In this document: positions 41,620-50,131 of the stretch, in pieces | Position numbering within the stretch: the first letter of the stretch is position 1 | Layout of the letters: every line of letters begins with the position of its first letter | Origin: Faecalibacterium sp. UBA1771 | Lineage (GTDB): Bacteria; Bacillota; Clostridia; Oscillospirales; Ruminococcaceae | Assembly (NCBI GenBank): GCA_002315315.1 | Contig: DCGT01000039.1 | Coordinates: forward strand, 4,634-57,853 | DNA length: 53,220 nucleotides | Direction of reading: 5' to 3' | Translations under genes and position numbers: made by a program | Notes under the pieces: model-generated | Database searches by the model: none | What the model saw: the letters and a program-made list of their open reading frames with translations, nothing else | What the model was told of the DNA's origin: nothing

Positions 41620-42432
41620 TTAAAGCTGGGCGGAATATTCGATAGCTGTCTGCATCATAGCGGTGAAATCGTCGGCAGTAAGGGTGGCAAGACCGGCATT
41701 GAGACCGTCGAGCAGGTCACTGTTGCCCTTCTTGACCGAGATACCGATGTTGATTTCTTCCTCGGAAACAACAAAGTCACCGGCAGAGAGGTCAAGCATT
41801 ACAAAATCGTCGTAGGCGGCACAAGCACCGAGCGAAGCGGGCTCATCGGAGACGATAACATCGCACTTTCCGGATTCAAGAGCAACCCACATTGCGGGGG
41901 TGGATTCCATAGCGGGAAGAATGTCGGCATCGGGAATCTGTTCGAGACAGACGTCGTACCAAACCGTATTGATCTGAGAGGTACAGGTCGCACCCGCAAG
42001 CTCCTCAACGGTGGCGGCATTGGCAAAATCACTGCCCTTTTTGGTAACGGCGATGATGGAAGCATAGTAATACGGGGTTGTGAAATCAACCGTCTGCAAG
42101 CGCTCGGCGGTAATCGACTGACCGGCGATAACGCAGTCAATCTTGCCGGACTGAACGGCGACCGGCAGAGAATCCCAGTCTATCTTGTAGACCTCGACCT
42201 CCATACCCATCTGCTCGGCAAGGTACTTGGCAATCATAACATCGTAGCCGTTGGCGTATGACTTGCTGTCGGCAATTCTAACTGCGCCGTTGCTGTCGTC
42301 ATTCTGTGTCCAGTTATAAGGAGCGTAGCCGCACTCCATTCCGACACGCAGAACATTGTCGCTCTTTTTGCCACAGGCGGTAAGAGCAAATACAAAGGTG
42401 AGAATAAGGATAATTGAAACAAGCTTTTTCAT
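41620..42432 (-). CDS. Amino-acid ABC receptor lipoprotein (probable lysine-binding)
   Basis: A class-3-type periplasmic-binding-protein fold, 270 residues, with a lipoprotein signal peptide and lipobox LTAC at residues 17-20. Family features: RVGMECGYAPYNWTQ at the N-terminus of the mature domain, GYDVMIAKYLAEQMGMEVEV, and RLQTVDFTTPYYY. The start is the ATG at 42432 after AGAAGGAG; the upstream extension of the frame to 42471 belongs to the leader. First gene of the operon, directly behind the lysine riboswitch, which is the best evidence for its ligand. Confidence 0.95.
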   Translation of the reverse strand: MKKLVSIILILTFVFALTACGKKSDNVLRVGMECGYAPYNWTQNDDSNGAVRIADSKSYANGYDVMIAKYLAEQMGMEVEVYKIDWDSLPVAVQSGKIDCVIAGQSITAERLQTVDFTTPYYYASIIAVTKKGSDFANAATVEELAGATCTSQINTVWYDVCLEQIPDADILPAMESTPAMWVALESGKCDVIVSDEPASLGACAAYDDFVMLDLSAGDFVVSEEEINIGISVKKGNSDLLDGLNAGLATLTADDFTAMMQTAIEYSAQL

Positions 42433-42530
42433 TTTCGGAACTCCTTCTGTTTTTGATAACATAAAAGCCATAGAGCCTTATCAAAACAGTAAAGCATCCA
42501 TGGCGGCAGATGTTATATTCACACAGCCGT

Positions 42531-42689
42531 GATAGCGCTCCACTCTTTGAGTGACAGTTCGACACATTTTCTGCGGCAAACCAGCAGTAAGACCGACGGA
42601 CGAAATCAAACCGCTTCGGCAAGCTCACCCTTCAGCAGTGTGCCGCCCCGCACATTGTTCTGCGTACTCATTGAGCCTGCGCCTCTATC
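42531..42689 (-). promoter_or_regulatory. Lysine riboswitch (L-box)
   Basis: Read on the minus strand, the leader matches the L-box consensus in order: GATAGAGGCGC (P1 and P2 start), AATGAGTACGC, GAAGGGTGAGC, TTGCCGAAGC, GTCGGTCTTACTGCTGG, ACTGTCA and finally GGAGCGCTATC, whose CTATC closes P1 with GATAG. All core elements are present. It senses lysine and should repress the downstream importer. The stretch to the receptor gene contains a hairpin at 42447-42489 (CTGTTTT-GATAA against TTATC-AAAAACAG) that abuts the AAGGAG site without a T run. Confidence 0.95.
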
Positions 42690-42701
42690 GACATCGACAT
42701 T

Positions 42702-42730
42702 ATATTATCACCCGCGGCGGAATATGTCAA
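42702..42730 (-). promoter_or_regulatory. Promoter of the lysine riboswitch operon
   Basis: On the minus strand a consensus TTGACA (42730-42725), a 17-base spacer and TAATAT (42707-42702), directly before the riboswitch. An overlapping TATAAT lies at 42704-42699. Confidence 0.85.
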
Positions 42731-42820
42731 CCGATTTTGCGGTATTTCTGCATTTATATCAGAGATAATTTGCATATTATTACCCGCAGCATCGCACGAT
42801 ACAGACAAATTCACCCGTTT

Positions 42821-42867
42821 AGTGCTCTGTGTATGAAATATTTGTTTTAAAATATTTCATGCACTAA
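42821..42867. repeat. AT-rich nested inverted repeat
   Basis: ATGAAATATTT and AAATATTTCAT form an 11-base dyad around a short loop, enclosed by TAGTGC (42821-42826) and GCACTA (42862-42867). It lies between the S9 peptidase terminator and the riboswitch promoter. No function assigned. Confidence 0.55.
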
Positions 42868-42905
42868 CAAGGTCACCGCAATTCCCGAGGAAGATGCGGT
42901 GACCG
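42868..42905 (-). terminator. Probable terminator of the S9 peptidase gene
   Basis: GGTCACCGCA (42872-42881) and TGCGGTGACC (42896-42905) form a perfect 10-base stem; only a weak T tract (TTGTT) follows on the minus strand. Confidence 0.6.
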
Positions 42906-42920
42906 AAGCAATAGCGTTAT

Positions 42921-44888
42921 TTATGCTTTGTGACCTTTAAACCACTCGGTTATCTCTTTGAGGCGTCTTACGCGGTGCTGCGGCTTTCCGCTTCTCGACA
43001 GCTCGTGATTCTCTCCGCGGAACAGCACCATTTTGCTCTCGACTCCGTGGTGAACGAGCGCGGTGTACATCTGATATCCCTGGTCGATGGGACAGCGGTA
43101 GTCCTCGAACGAGTGAATAAACAGCGTCGGAGTCTTGACATTTCCGGCATATTTGAGCGGGCTTTGCTTCCACATAAGCTCGGGGTTATCCCAGATATCG
43201 CCCGCAGTCTGGTCCTTGGCAAACATCACACCGATATCGCTGATTCCGCTGAACGAGAACCAGTTGGAAATAGAACGCTGACTCGCGCAGGCACGGAAAC
43301 GGTCGGTGTGACCGATAATCCAGTTGGTCATAAAGCCGCCGTAGCTTCCGCCTGTTTCAAAAAAGTTTTCTGCATCCATTTCGGGATAGGCTTCGAGCGC
43401 GGAGTCACAGAATTTCATCAAGTCATTGTAGTCGACATCGCCGTAGGCGCCTCTGATATCCATAAATTCGCCCCTACCGTCCGATCCGGTGGGGTTGCAG
43501 AATATTACGAAATATCCCTCGCTTGCCCAATACTGCATTTCGTGATAGAAAACGGGACCGTAGACAGTCTTGGGTCCTCCGTGAACGTCGATGATGACGG
43601 GATACTTTTTGCCCTTTTCAAAGCCGAACGGCTTGAGCACAAAGCCGTGAACCTCATAATCCCCGTTGGTAAAATTGAGAATTTCGGGCTGTGCGACATA
43701 CTTGCCGGCGACGGCGCGGGTATTGAAATCGGTCAGACGCTTACCCTTGATATCATATATTTCCTGACCCTTCATATCAAACATCGCAACGGCAAGCAGG
43801 TTTCCGCTTTTCAAATCAAAGGCATCGACCGATCCGTCGCGGTCAAGAACACATTCAACCTTGCCGTCTTCCAGCTTAAACAGCTTAGCGCTGTCATAAA
43901 CGGTCGAGATAAAATAGAGCGTATCGCCGTCCGGCTTTATGTATTCCCCGCCTCCGTAGCGTATATCCGAGCCGACGCTCGAGCCGAGCGACATATCGAG
44001 CTTGATTTCCGTTTTCAGCTTGCCGCCCGACAGCTTCATCGAATAGACAAACGGGTCGGTATTGATTCCCCTGCGGTTGTCGGATGCGAATATGAACAGC
44101 TTTGTTCTGCCGATAATGTATCCGCCGATGTTAAATTTCTCACTGCTCACGGCAACGGGAGTTATCGTTCCGCTTTCGACGTCAAGTCTGAACAGCTTAC
44201 TGCCGAAATGGTAGTCGGGTACGGCGGATGCGAAATCGAGCGCGATAAAGAACGCCGTTTTGCCGTCCTCAGATATATCTACATTGCTTATATTTACGTT
44301 TTTCTCGGTAAGCTGTGTAAGCCTGCCCGATTTGACGTCGTAGCGGTAAAGCGCGCTGTATGCTCCCTTTGTGAACGTTCCTCCGTTCCACCACCACGGG
44401 TTCTGCGTAATAACCTCATAATCGGCATTTTCTTTTTGCTCGTCGAGGTACTTTTTTGCAAGCTTAACGTCACCCTTGTACAGGTCCTCATATCCCGGAA
44501 ATACGGTGCAGACGGCAAGGAAATTTCCGTCCGGCAGCTTGACAAGACTGTCGGTAGGCACGGGAAGCGTGTAAGCGAGGGTCGCTTCACCGCCGTTTAT
44601 GCTTATTTTGTAGAATTTGCTCTGAATTGACGGTTCCTTGCCGTCGTCGCGATTGCCGGCAAACACTACCGTTTCGTTGTCAAGCCAGAAGAAAGAGCGT
44701 TCCCTGCCGCCCGATGTAAGCTGTGAAACCCTGCCGTCGGCACGTCGAATGTAAAGGTTTGAATTATATGCATTCTTGTCCTTGTCGGCGGCGGTGACCG
44801 CAAAGCAGGCGGTTTTTCCGTCGGGAGAAAGTGTCAATGCGGAGATAAATTTGAACTTGGCAAAATCGTCTATTTCGATTCTTTTCAT
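42921..44888 (-). CDS. S9 family (acylaminoacyl/dipeptidyl) peptidase
   Basis: A 655-residue serine peptidase of the prolyl oligopeptidase superfamily: an N-terminal beta-propeller (about 1-390; repeated LSPDGKTACF-like and DISEDGKTAFFIALD blades) and a C-terminal alpha/beta hydrolase. The nucleophile lies in GGSYGG, the acid in HSFEDYRCPIDQ, and the His in RGENHELSRSGKP. There is no signal peptide, so it acts on peptides in the cytoplasm. The start is the ATG at 44888 after GAGGG; the frame is open to 45119 but that part is leader. A single gene. Confidence 0.93.
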   Translation of the reverse strand: MKRIEIDDFAKFKFISALTLSPDGKTACFAVTAADKDKNAYNSNLYIRRADGRVSQLTSGGRERSFFWLDNETVVFAGNRDDGKEPSIQSKFYKISINGGEATLAYTLPVPTDSLVKLPDGNFLAVCTVFPGYEDLYKGDVKLAKKYLDEQKENADYEVITQNPWWWNGGTFTKGAYSALYRYDVKSGRLTQLTEKNVNISNVDISEDGKTAFFIALDFASAVPDYHFGSKLFRLDVESGTITPVAVSSEKFNIGGYIIGRTKLFIFASDNRRGINTDPFVYSMKLSGGKLKTEIKLDMSLGSSVGSDIRYGGGEYIKPDGDTLYFISTVYDSAKLFKLEDGKVECVLDRDGSVDAFDLKSGNLLAVAMFDMKGQEIYDIKGKRLTDFNTRAVAGKYVAQPEILNFTNGDYEVHGFVLKPFGFEKGKKYPVIIDVHGGPKTVYGPVFYHEMQYWASEGYFVIFCNPTGSDGRGEFMDIRGAYGDVDYNDLMKFCDSALEAYPEMDAENFFETGGSYGGFMTNWIIGHTDRFRACASQRSISNWFSFSGISDIGVMFAKDQTAGDIWDNPELMWKQSPLKYAGNVKTPTLFIHSFEDYRCPIDQGYQMYTALVHHGVESKMVLFRGENHELSRSGKPQHRVRRLKEITEWFKGHKA

Positions 44889-45273
44889 TTCATTCCCTCT
44901 TTTGCATTTGTTTAAGGTAATACCGCATAACGGGAGCAGTACGGATTCGGCAATAATTACAGGCAGATGTGCCGCCGATACGTAAATCCGGCAAGCATTG
45001 AAAATGTTTTGCCGCCTATGCAGATGCGCGAATTTCGTATGATGCAGCCTTTTAAGCGTCAGCCGTACATTGTGAGATGCCGCTTTAAATGTATTATACC
45101 ATATTATTTCACAAAGCAACCCGGTTTATGATCCATTCGGAATTTTGACCTGCCGAAAAACAAGCTGTATGCAAAATTAACGCACACGGTTTGACTTGCT
45201 GTGATATACTTTAATATACACCGACTTTCCCGTCGGTATCGCTATCTGTATGTTTTCTGAAAGGGAAAAGCCT
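44889..45273. other. Intergenic region between divergent S9 peptidase and exchanger genes
   Basis: No gene is seen. For the minus strand a TATAAT occurs near 45094-45099, implying a leader of about 190 bases before the S9 start, with no recognised riboswitch. For the plus strand TTGACT (45191-45196) with TATACA (45215-45220, spacer 18) is a possible exchanger promoter. Confidence 0.5.
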
Positions 45274-46236
45274 ATGTTAATTACCGTTCTGCTATTCATA
45301 CTCGGTTTGGTGCTGCTGATTTTCGGCGGTGACTGGTTTGTCGACGGCTCGTGCGGTCTTGCCAAGCGTTTCCACATTCCCGAGCTTTTAATCGGCGCAA
45401 CCATAGTTTCCATCGGTACTACTCTGCCCGAGGTTATGGTTTCCGCCAATTCCGCTCTGAGCGGTCACAGCGAGATTTCCTACGGCAACGCAATCGGCTC
45501 GATTATCTGCAATACCTCTCTCATCGCCGCCATCACCATTGCGATCATGCCGGGCAAGGTTGACAAAAAGACGCTCCGCACACCTGTTATTTTCTTTTTC
45601 GGTGCTGCCGTTTTTTACAGCGTTATCGCATATTTCTTCGGCATCTTTTCCCGTGCCGTCGGCTTGATTCTGCTTGCAGGATTCGTCGTCTACATTCTTC
45701 TCAACGTCAAGGATGCTCTCGCCGCCTCCAAGAATGCTCCCGATGACGGCGAAGCTCAGTCGGGCAAGCTGTGGAAGGAGCTGCTTCTGCTAATTGTCGG
45801 CGGCGCCGCCATCGCCTTCGGCGCAGACCTGCTCGTTGACAAAGGCATTCTTATCGCCAAGTGGCTCGGCGTACCCGAATCTGTTATCGGTCTGACCTTT
45901 GTCGCACTCGGCACAAGTCTTCCCGAGCTGGTCACTGCCATCACAAGTCTTATCAAGGGTCACAGCTCGCTGTCGCTCGGAAACATCATCGGCGCGAATC
46001 TGTTCAACCTCGTGCTGGTCAGCGGTATTTCGGTTACGCTTGCACCGTTCGATGTTCCGTGCAGCTCGACTGTGGCAGGCATAAATACCTCACTGCTTAT
46101 TGAAATCCCGCTCATGCTTGCGGTAATGGCTATAATGACACTGCCGGCGCTGTTCAAGGGCAGGCTGACGAGAGCGCAGGGCATACTCCTGCTTGTTCTC
46201 TATGCGGGCTTCTGTATATTCCAATTCACCCTGTAA
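45274..46236 (+). CDS. Calcium/sodium antiporter (YrbG-type CaCA family)
   Basis: A 320-residue membrane exchanger with two inverted halves of five helices. The two alpha-repeats are clear: GATIVSIGTTLPEVMVSANS in the first half and GLTFVALGTSLPELVTAITS in the second, each followed by a GNxIG(S/A) motif. It exchanges Na+ for Ca2+ or other cations across the cytoplasmic membrane. The start is the ATG at 45274 with AAGGG upstream; the in-frame ATG at 45250 lacks a ribosome binding site. Single gene with a strong terminator. Confidence 0.94.
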   Translation: MLITVLLFILGLVLLIFGGDWFVDGSCGLAKRFHIPELLIGATIVSIGTTLPEVMVSANSALSGHSEISYGNAIGSIICNTSLIAAITIAIMPGKVDKKTLRTPVIFFFGAAVFYSVIAYFFGIFSRAVGLILLAGFVVYILLNVKDALAASKNAPDDGEAQSGKLWKELLLLIVGGAAIAFGADLLVDKGILIAKWLGVPESVIGLTFVALGTSLPELVTAITSLIKGHSSLSLGNIIGANLFNLVLVSGISVTLAPFDVPCSSTVAGINTSLLIEIPLMLAVMAIMTLPALFKGRLTRAQGILLLVLYAGFCIFQFTL

Positions 46237-46267
46237 CGCCCTGCTTGTCACTCGATAATGATATTTC

Positions 46268-46297
46268 AAAGTCCCGTCGTTTCGGCGGGACTTTTTC
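46268..46297 (+). terminator. Terminator of the exchanger gene
   Basis: AAAGTCCCGTCG (46268-46279) pairs with CGGCGGGACTTT (46283-46294), one G-T pair, followed by TT. The remaining 46298-46537 contains no feature I can support beyond a TATAAT at 46467-46472 without a good -35 box. Confidence 0.88.
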
Positions 46298-46537
46298 GCT
46301 TTTTCGGTTATTTTTAGGAATGCGGGCGGTTGATAACGGCTCTGCGGCAGATTGTCATTTCGGCGGTGACTATCGTCTGCCGCTTCACCGTCAAACACGC
46401 TTACTCCGTTCAATATATCATTACTAAAACCCGATGACGGCACTTTTATTTTTCACAATTGAAGTATATAATTCAGTTGATGAAAATTTATTTCAAAACG
46501 GAAAACAAATCCCGTCAGATAATAAAGAGGAGTAAAA

Positions 46538-47827
46538 ATGTATAACGATCTTCGGCAATTTCTCGATTCCTCGCCATCCTGCTTTCACGCAGCGGAAAAT
46601 CTATCCGCCCGCTTAACCGAAGCGGGCTTTACTGAGCTTGACGAGGGTAACGAATGGAATGTAAAACCCGGCGGTGCGTATTTTGTAAGGCGCAATATGT
46701 CGGCGATTATTGCTTTTCGCATACCTGCGAGCATACCGAACGGCATTATGCTCTGCGCCGCTCACAGCGATTCTCCGACATTTAAGGTGAAATACGGCGG
46801 CGAAATGCAGTCAAAGGGCTATGTGCGTCTCAACACCGAGCGTTACGGCGGTATGATTTATTCGTCGTGGCTCGACCGACCGCTGTCGCTGGCGGGTAGA
46901 GTGGTTCTGTCTACCGCAGACGGCATCGAGGTAAGGCTTGTCAATGTCGACCGCGACCTGATGATTATACCTAATGTTGCCATTCACATGAACCGTTCGG
47001 TCAATGACGGCTATGCCTACAACCCCGCCGTCGACCTTGTTCCGCTGCTTGCATCGCAGGACGGCAGGGGCGATATGCTGCAAGCCGTTGCCGAGTCGGC
47101 GGGAATCGACCGCGACAGTATTGCCGATTACGACCTTTTTGTTTATAATCGCCAAAAAAGCACCCTATGGGGTCACGAATATGAATTTATTTCGGCTTCC
47201 AAAATCGACGACTTGCAGTGCGCTTACTGCGCGGTCGAGGCAATTATTGCCGCCGAAAGCTGCCCCGCTCTTGCCGTTGCCGCAGTATTTGACAACGAGG
47301 AGGTCGGCAGTCTGTCTAAGCAGGGCGCCGATTCGACATTCCTTGCCGATGTGGCAGAGCGTGTCTGCAATGCTCTTTACGGAGTCGGCTCGCTCAATCG
47401 TTTACTTGCAAACGGTTTGATGCTATCGGCAGACAACGCTCATGCGGTTCACCCCAACCACCCCGAATATGCCGACCCCGATAACCGACCTGTTATGAAC
47501 GGCGGTGTTGTAATTAAATACAGCGCCAATCAGAAATACACCTCAGATGCGGTATCGGCAGCGCTTTTCGAGCGTATCTGCAAAAACGCCGGCGTACCCG
47601 TTCAGCGCTTTACCAATCGTTCCGATATGCTCGGCGGCTCGACGCTCGGTAATATTTCCAACTCCCACCTGTCACTGCCCACGGTTGACATAGGCTGTGC
47701 TCAGCTTGCCATGCATTCGGCATACGAAACGGCGGGTGCAAGAGATACCGAGCTGATGACACAGGCGATGACGGAGTTTTTCAAAACGGCACTTTTGCGA
47801 AACGGCAAGGAAATCACAGTAAAGTAA
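46538..47827 (+). CDS. M18 family aminopeptidase
   Basis: A two-zinc aminopeptidase that removes N-terminal (often acidic) residues from peptides in the cytoplasm. The 429-residue product has normal M18 size and its motifs: CAAHSDSPTFKVK (zinc His), SSWLDRPLSLAGRV, the SASKIDDLQCAY bridging Asp, AVFDNEEVGS (catalytic Glu pair), MLSADNAHAVHPNHPE, and the C-terminal DIGCAQLAMHSAYE (zinc His). GAGGAG precedes the ATG. Single gene; with the S9 peptidase and amino-acid importers nearby it suggests peptide catabolism. Confidence 0.95.
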   Translation: MYNDLRQFLDSSPSCFHAAENLSARLTEAGFTELDEGNEWNVKPGGAYFVRRNMSAIIAFRIPASIPNGIMLCAAHSDSPTFKVKYGGEMQSKGYVRLNTERYGGMIYSSWLDRPLSLAGRVVLSTADGIEVRLVNVDRDLMIIPNVAIHMNRSVNDGYAYNPAVDLVPLLASQDGRGDMLQAVAESAGIDRDSIADYDLFVYNRQKSTLWGHEYEFISASKIDDLQCAYCAVEAIIAAESCPALAVAAVFDNEEVGSLSKQGADSTFLADVAERVCNALYGVGSLNRLLANGLMLSADNAHAVHPNHPEYADPDNRPVMNGGVVIKYSANQKYTSDAVSAALFERICKNAGVPVQRFTNRSDMLGGSTLGNISNSHLSLPTVDIGCAQLAMHSAYETAGARDTELMTQAMTEFFKTALLRNGKEITVK

Positions 47828-47841
47828 TTAATATCTAACAG

Positions 47842-47910
47842 AAAAAGCACGGCATCCGTACCTTCAAGGTGTGTTTACCAAAGAAGGTACACTTGCCGTG
47901 CTTTTTATTT
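47842..47910. terminator. Bidirectional tiered-hairpin terminator
   Basis: Outer arms AAAAAGCACGGC (47842-47853) and GCCGTGCTTTTT (47895-47906); a second stem GTACCTT/AAGGTAC and a small inner GGT/ACC. It separates the convergent M18 and MerR genes. The right side shares 17 of 20 bases with the element at 122-141. Confidence 0.85.
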
Positions 47911-47919
47911 TTGCGTCAT

Positions 47920-48723
47920 TTACATCTCGGCTTTTACGACGGGAAGCTGTATTTCGGTCAGCCATTCGTCGGGCGACTCCTTATTCCATATACCGTCGAT
48001 ATAGCATTCTCTTGCAAGTCCCGCCGGCTTATAGCCGTTCTGCTCGGCACAGCTCATAATGTATGAATACGCTTCACCAATCGTATCGTAAGCGCCTTTG
48101 TGGAGCACGCTCAAAACCTTTGCTTCGGGAATAACACGGAATTTGATAAGCTCGTTTTCTCTGCCTGTATGGGTGACGGCTTCATTGTGGCGAACAAAAA
48201 TATCTTTTTCCTTAAATTCACCATCCGGGAACTCGCAGAACTCATAGTTCGGCTCAGCGCATTTGATATCGGGATTCAATTTGAGACATTCCTCCCCCAC
48301 CGAGGGAATCCATTCCATTATGTCTCCGTATTTCTCCAATACCGTCTCGGAATAATACACGAGCGTTTTGGGAATGACCTTTTCCACTGTGTAATACTTC
48401 ATTTCTTTATCCTCCAAAATATGATTAATCGAGGAGAGAAGTGCTTCGATGTGCTTTTTGTCGTCGGTAAGCTCTTTTGCCTTTGCAAGCAGAATCTGCT
48501 TTTCGTCCGCTCCGGAGCAAATAAGTCTGATTTCATCTATGGACAAATCGAGTCCGCGGTATGCCTTTATTTTCGCCGCCGCTTCAAGCTGACCTGTTTC
48601 GTAAAATCTGTATCCCGTATTGCCGTCAATGTATTCCGGTGACAAAATCCCCGCCTTTTCGTAAAATCTGAGCGCCTTTACGGTCAAATGGGACAGCTTG
48701 GAAAATTCTCCGATTTTAAGCAT
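47920..48723 (-). CDS. MerR-family regulator with GyrI-like effector domain (BltR/BmrR type)
   Basis: A 267-residue transcription activator. Residues 1-70 are the MerR winged helix (MLKIGEFSKLSHLTVKALRF, YEKAGILSP, TGYRFYE), a helix follows at about 75-108, and residues 110-267 form a GyrI-like small-molecule-binding domain (KVLSVLHKGAYDTIGEAYSY, WLTEIQLPV). Such proteins sense lipophilic cations or drugs and activate efflux genes; no efflux gene is adjacent, so it may mainly control itself or distant targets. Its own promoter has the long spacer used by MerR proteins. Confidence 0.93.
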   Translation of the reverse strand: MLKIGEFSKLSHLTVKALRFYEKAGILSPEYIDGNTGYRFYETGQLEAAAKIKAYRGLDLSIDEIRLICSGADEKQILLAKAKELTDDKKHIEALLSSINHILEDKEMKYYTVEKVIPKTLVYYSETVLEKYGDIMEWIPSVGEECLKLNPDIKCAEPNYEFCEFPDGEFKEKDIFVRHNEAVTHTGRENELIKFRVIPEAKVLSVLHKGAYDTIGEAYSYIMSCAEQNGYKPAGLARECYIDGIWNKESPDEWLTEIQLPVVKAEM

Positions 48724-48752
48724 TCTCCGTTACTCCTTTTCTCTGTGAGGAC

Positions 48753-48783
48753 AGTCTATATTATACCCTTAGAGGAGAGTCAA
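48753..48783 (-). promoter_or_regulatory. MerR-type promoter with 19-base spacer
   Basis: On the minus strand TTGACT (48783-48778), a 19-base spacer beginning CTCCTCTAAGGG, and TAGACT (48758-48753). This layout matches promoters activated by MerR-family proteins. An alternative reading places TATAGA at 17 bases. Confidence 0.6.
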
Positions 48784-48833
48784 CAGAAGAACGAAATTTA
48801 TTTCCGAATAAGCTAAAATGAAAAACCTTGCCC

Positions 48834-48862
48834 TTGATTAGATTGACATTTCGGTTTATAAT
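48834..48862 (+). promoter_or_regulatory. Promoter of the glycolytic operon
   Basis: TTGATT (48834-48839), a 17-base spacer and TATAAT (48857-48862), 55 bases before pgk. The 13-base palindrome GCGGTATTACCGC (48879-48891) lies in the leader and could be an operator or small hairpin. Confidence 0.75.
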
Positions 48863-48916
48863 ATGTAGTGGGAAAAAAGCGGTATTACCGCAAATTTTAA
48901 AAAGGAGAGTATTACA

Positions 48917-50110
48917 ATGCAATCTCTTAACAAGATGACAGTTGAAGACCTCGACGTAAAGGGCAAGAAGGTTCTTGTTCGCTGCGATTTCAACGTTCCT
49001 CTCAAGGACGGCGTCATCACCGATGACAAGCGTATTCGCGAGAGCCTGCGTACCATCAACTACCTCAAGGATCACGGCGCACGTGTTATCCTTTGTTCGC
49101 ACCTCGGTCGTCCGAAGGGCGAAGTTAAGCCCGAATTCTCCCTCGCTCCCGTAGCTGCCAAGCTGTCCGAGCTGCTGGGTCAGAATGTTGCCATCGCCGC
49201 CGACGTTATCGGTGCCGACGCTCAGGCAAAGGCCGCCGCTCTTAAAGACGGTGAGGTTATGCTTCTCGAGAACCTGCGCTTCCACAAGGAAGAAGAAAAG
49301 AACGACGAAATGTTCGCCAAGGCTCTCGCTTCCCTCGCCGACATCTATGTAAACGATGCCTTCGGTACAGCTCACCGCGCTCACGCCTCCACTGCCGGCG
49401 TCAACGCTTTCCTGCCCTCTGCCTGCGGTTACCTCATTCAGAAGGAAATAGAGGTTATGGGCAAGGCTCTTAACGATCCCAAGCGTCCGTTCGTTGCTAT
49501 CCTCGGCGGCGCCAAGGTTTCCGACAAAATCGGCGTTATCAACAACCTCATCGACAAGGTTGACAAGCTCATCATCGGCGGCGGTATGGCTTATACCTTT
49601 ATGGTCGCCAAGGGATACACCGTCGGTACCTCTCTCGTAGAGCCGGACCGTGTCGAGGACGCCAAGGCAATGATGAAAAAGGCTGCCGATAAGGGCATCG
49701 AGTTCCTTATTCCGGTAGACAACTATGTAGGCGATAAGTTCGACGAAAACTGTGAGTGCCAGCTCGTTGACGAGGGCAAAATTCCCGACGGCTGGATGGG
49801 TCTCGATATCGGACCCAAAACCGTTGAGCTGTTCTCCAACGCTCTCAAGGGTGCCGGAACCGTTGTTTGGAACGGACCCATGGGCGTATTTGAGTGGAAA
49901 CGCTTCGCTGCCGGCACCGAGGCTATTGCCAAGGCTGTCGCCGAGAGCGGTGCTATCTCCATCATCGGCGGCGGTGACTCCGCTGCTGCAGTCGAAAAGC
50001 TCGGTTTTGCCGATAAGATGAGTCACATCAGCACCGGCGGCGGCGCTTCTCTCGAATTCCTCGAGGGTCTTGAGCTGCCCGGTATTGCCGCCATCAGCGA
50101 CAAGAAATAA
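48917..50110 (+). CDS. pgk: Phosphoglycerate kinase
   Basis: PGK makes ATP from 1,3-bisphosphoglycerate. The 397-residue protein has the signature KKVLVRCDFNVPLKDG near the N-terminus, substrate residues in SHLGRPKGE, RAHASTAGV, and the nucleotide site GGGDSAAAVEKLG with the C-terminal hinge STGGGASLEFLEG. AAGGAG precedes the ATG. First gene of pgk-tpiA-gpmI. Codon choice favours C-ending codons more than in neighbours, as expected for high expression. Confidence 0.98.
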   Translation: MQSLNKMTVEDLDVKGKKVLVRCDFNVPLKDGVITDDKRIRESLRTINYLKDHGARVILCSHLGRPKGEVKPEFSLAPVAAKLSELLGQNVAIAADVIGADAQAKAAALKDGEVMLLENLRFHKEEEKNDEMFAKALASLADIYVNDAFGTAHRAHASTAGVNAFLPSACGYLIQKEIEVMGKALNDPKRPFVAILGGAKVSDKIGVINNLIDKVDKLIIGGGMAYTFMVAKGYTVGTSLVEPDRVEDAKAMMKKAADKGIEFLIPVDNYVGDKFDENCECQLVDEGKIPDGWMGLDIGPKTVELFSNALKGAGTVVWNGPMGVFEWKRFAAGTEAIAKAVAESGAISIIGGGDSAAAVEKLGFADKMSHISTGGGASLEFLEGLELPGIAAISDKK

Positions 50111-50131
50111 TTGTTCCCGAATTAAACAGCG

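Noticed and set aside
42930..44630. A 566-codon open frame on the plus strand
   Set aside because: Antisense to the S9 peptidase gene, which has all catalytic motifs; treated as a shadow.
44889..45119. N-terminal extension of the S9 peptidase frame
   Set aside because: The extra 77 residues have no ribosome binding site, include a promoter-like TATAAT, and precede a well-placed GAGGG-ATG at 44888.
46298..46537. Gene remnant between the exchanger and the M18 aminopeptidase
   Set aside because: Short open frames exist, but none has a ribosome binding site or a recognisable motif.
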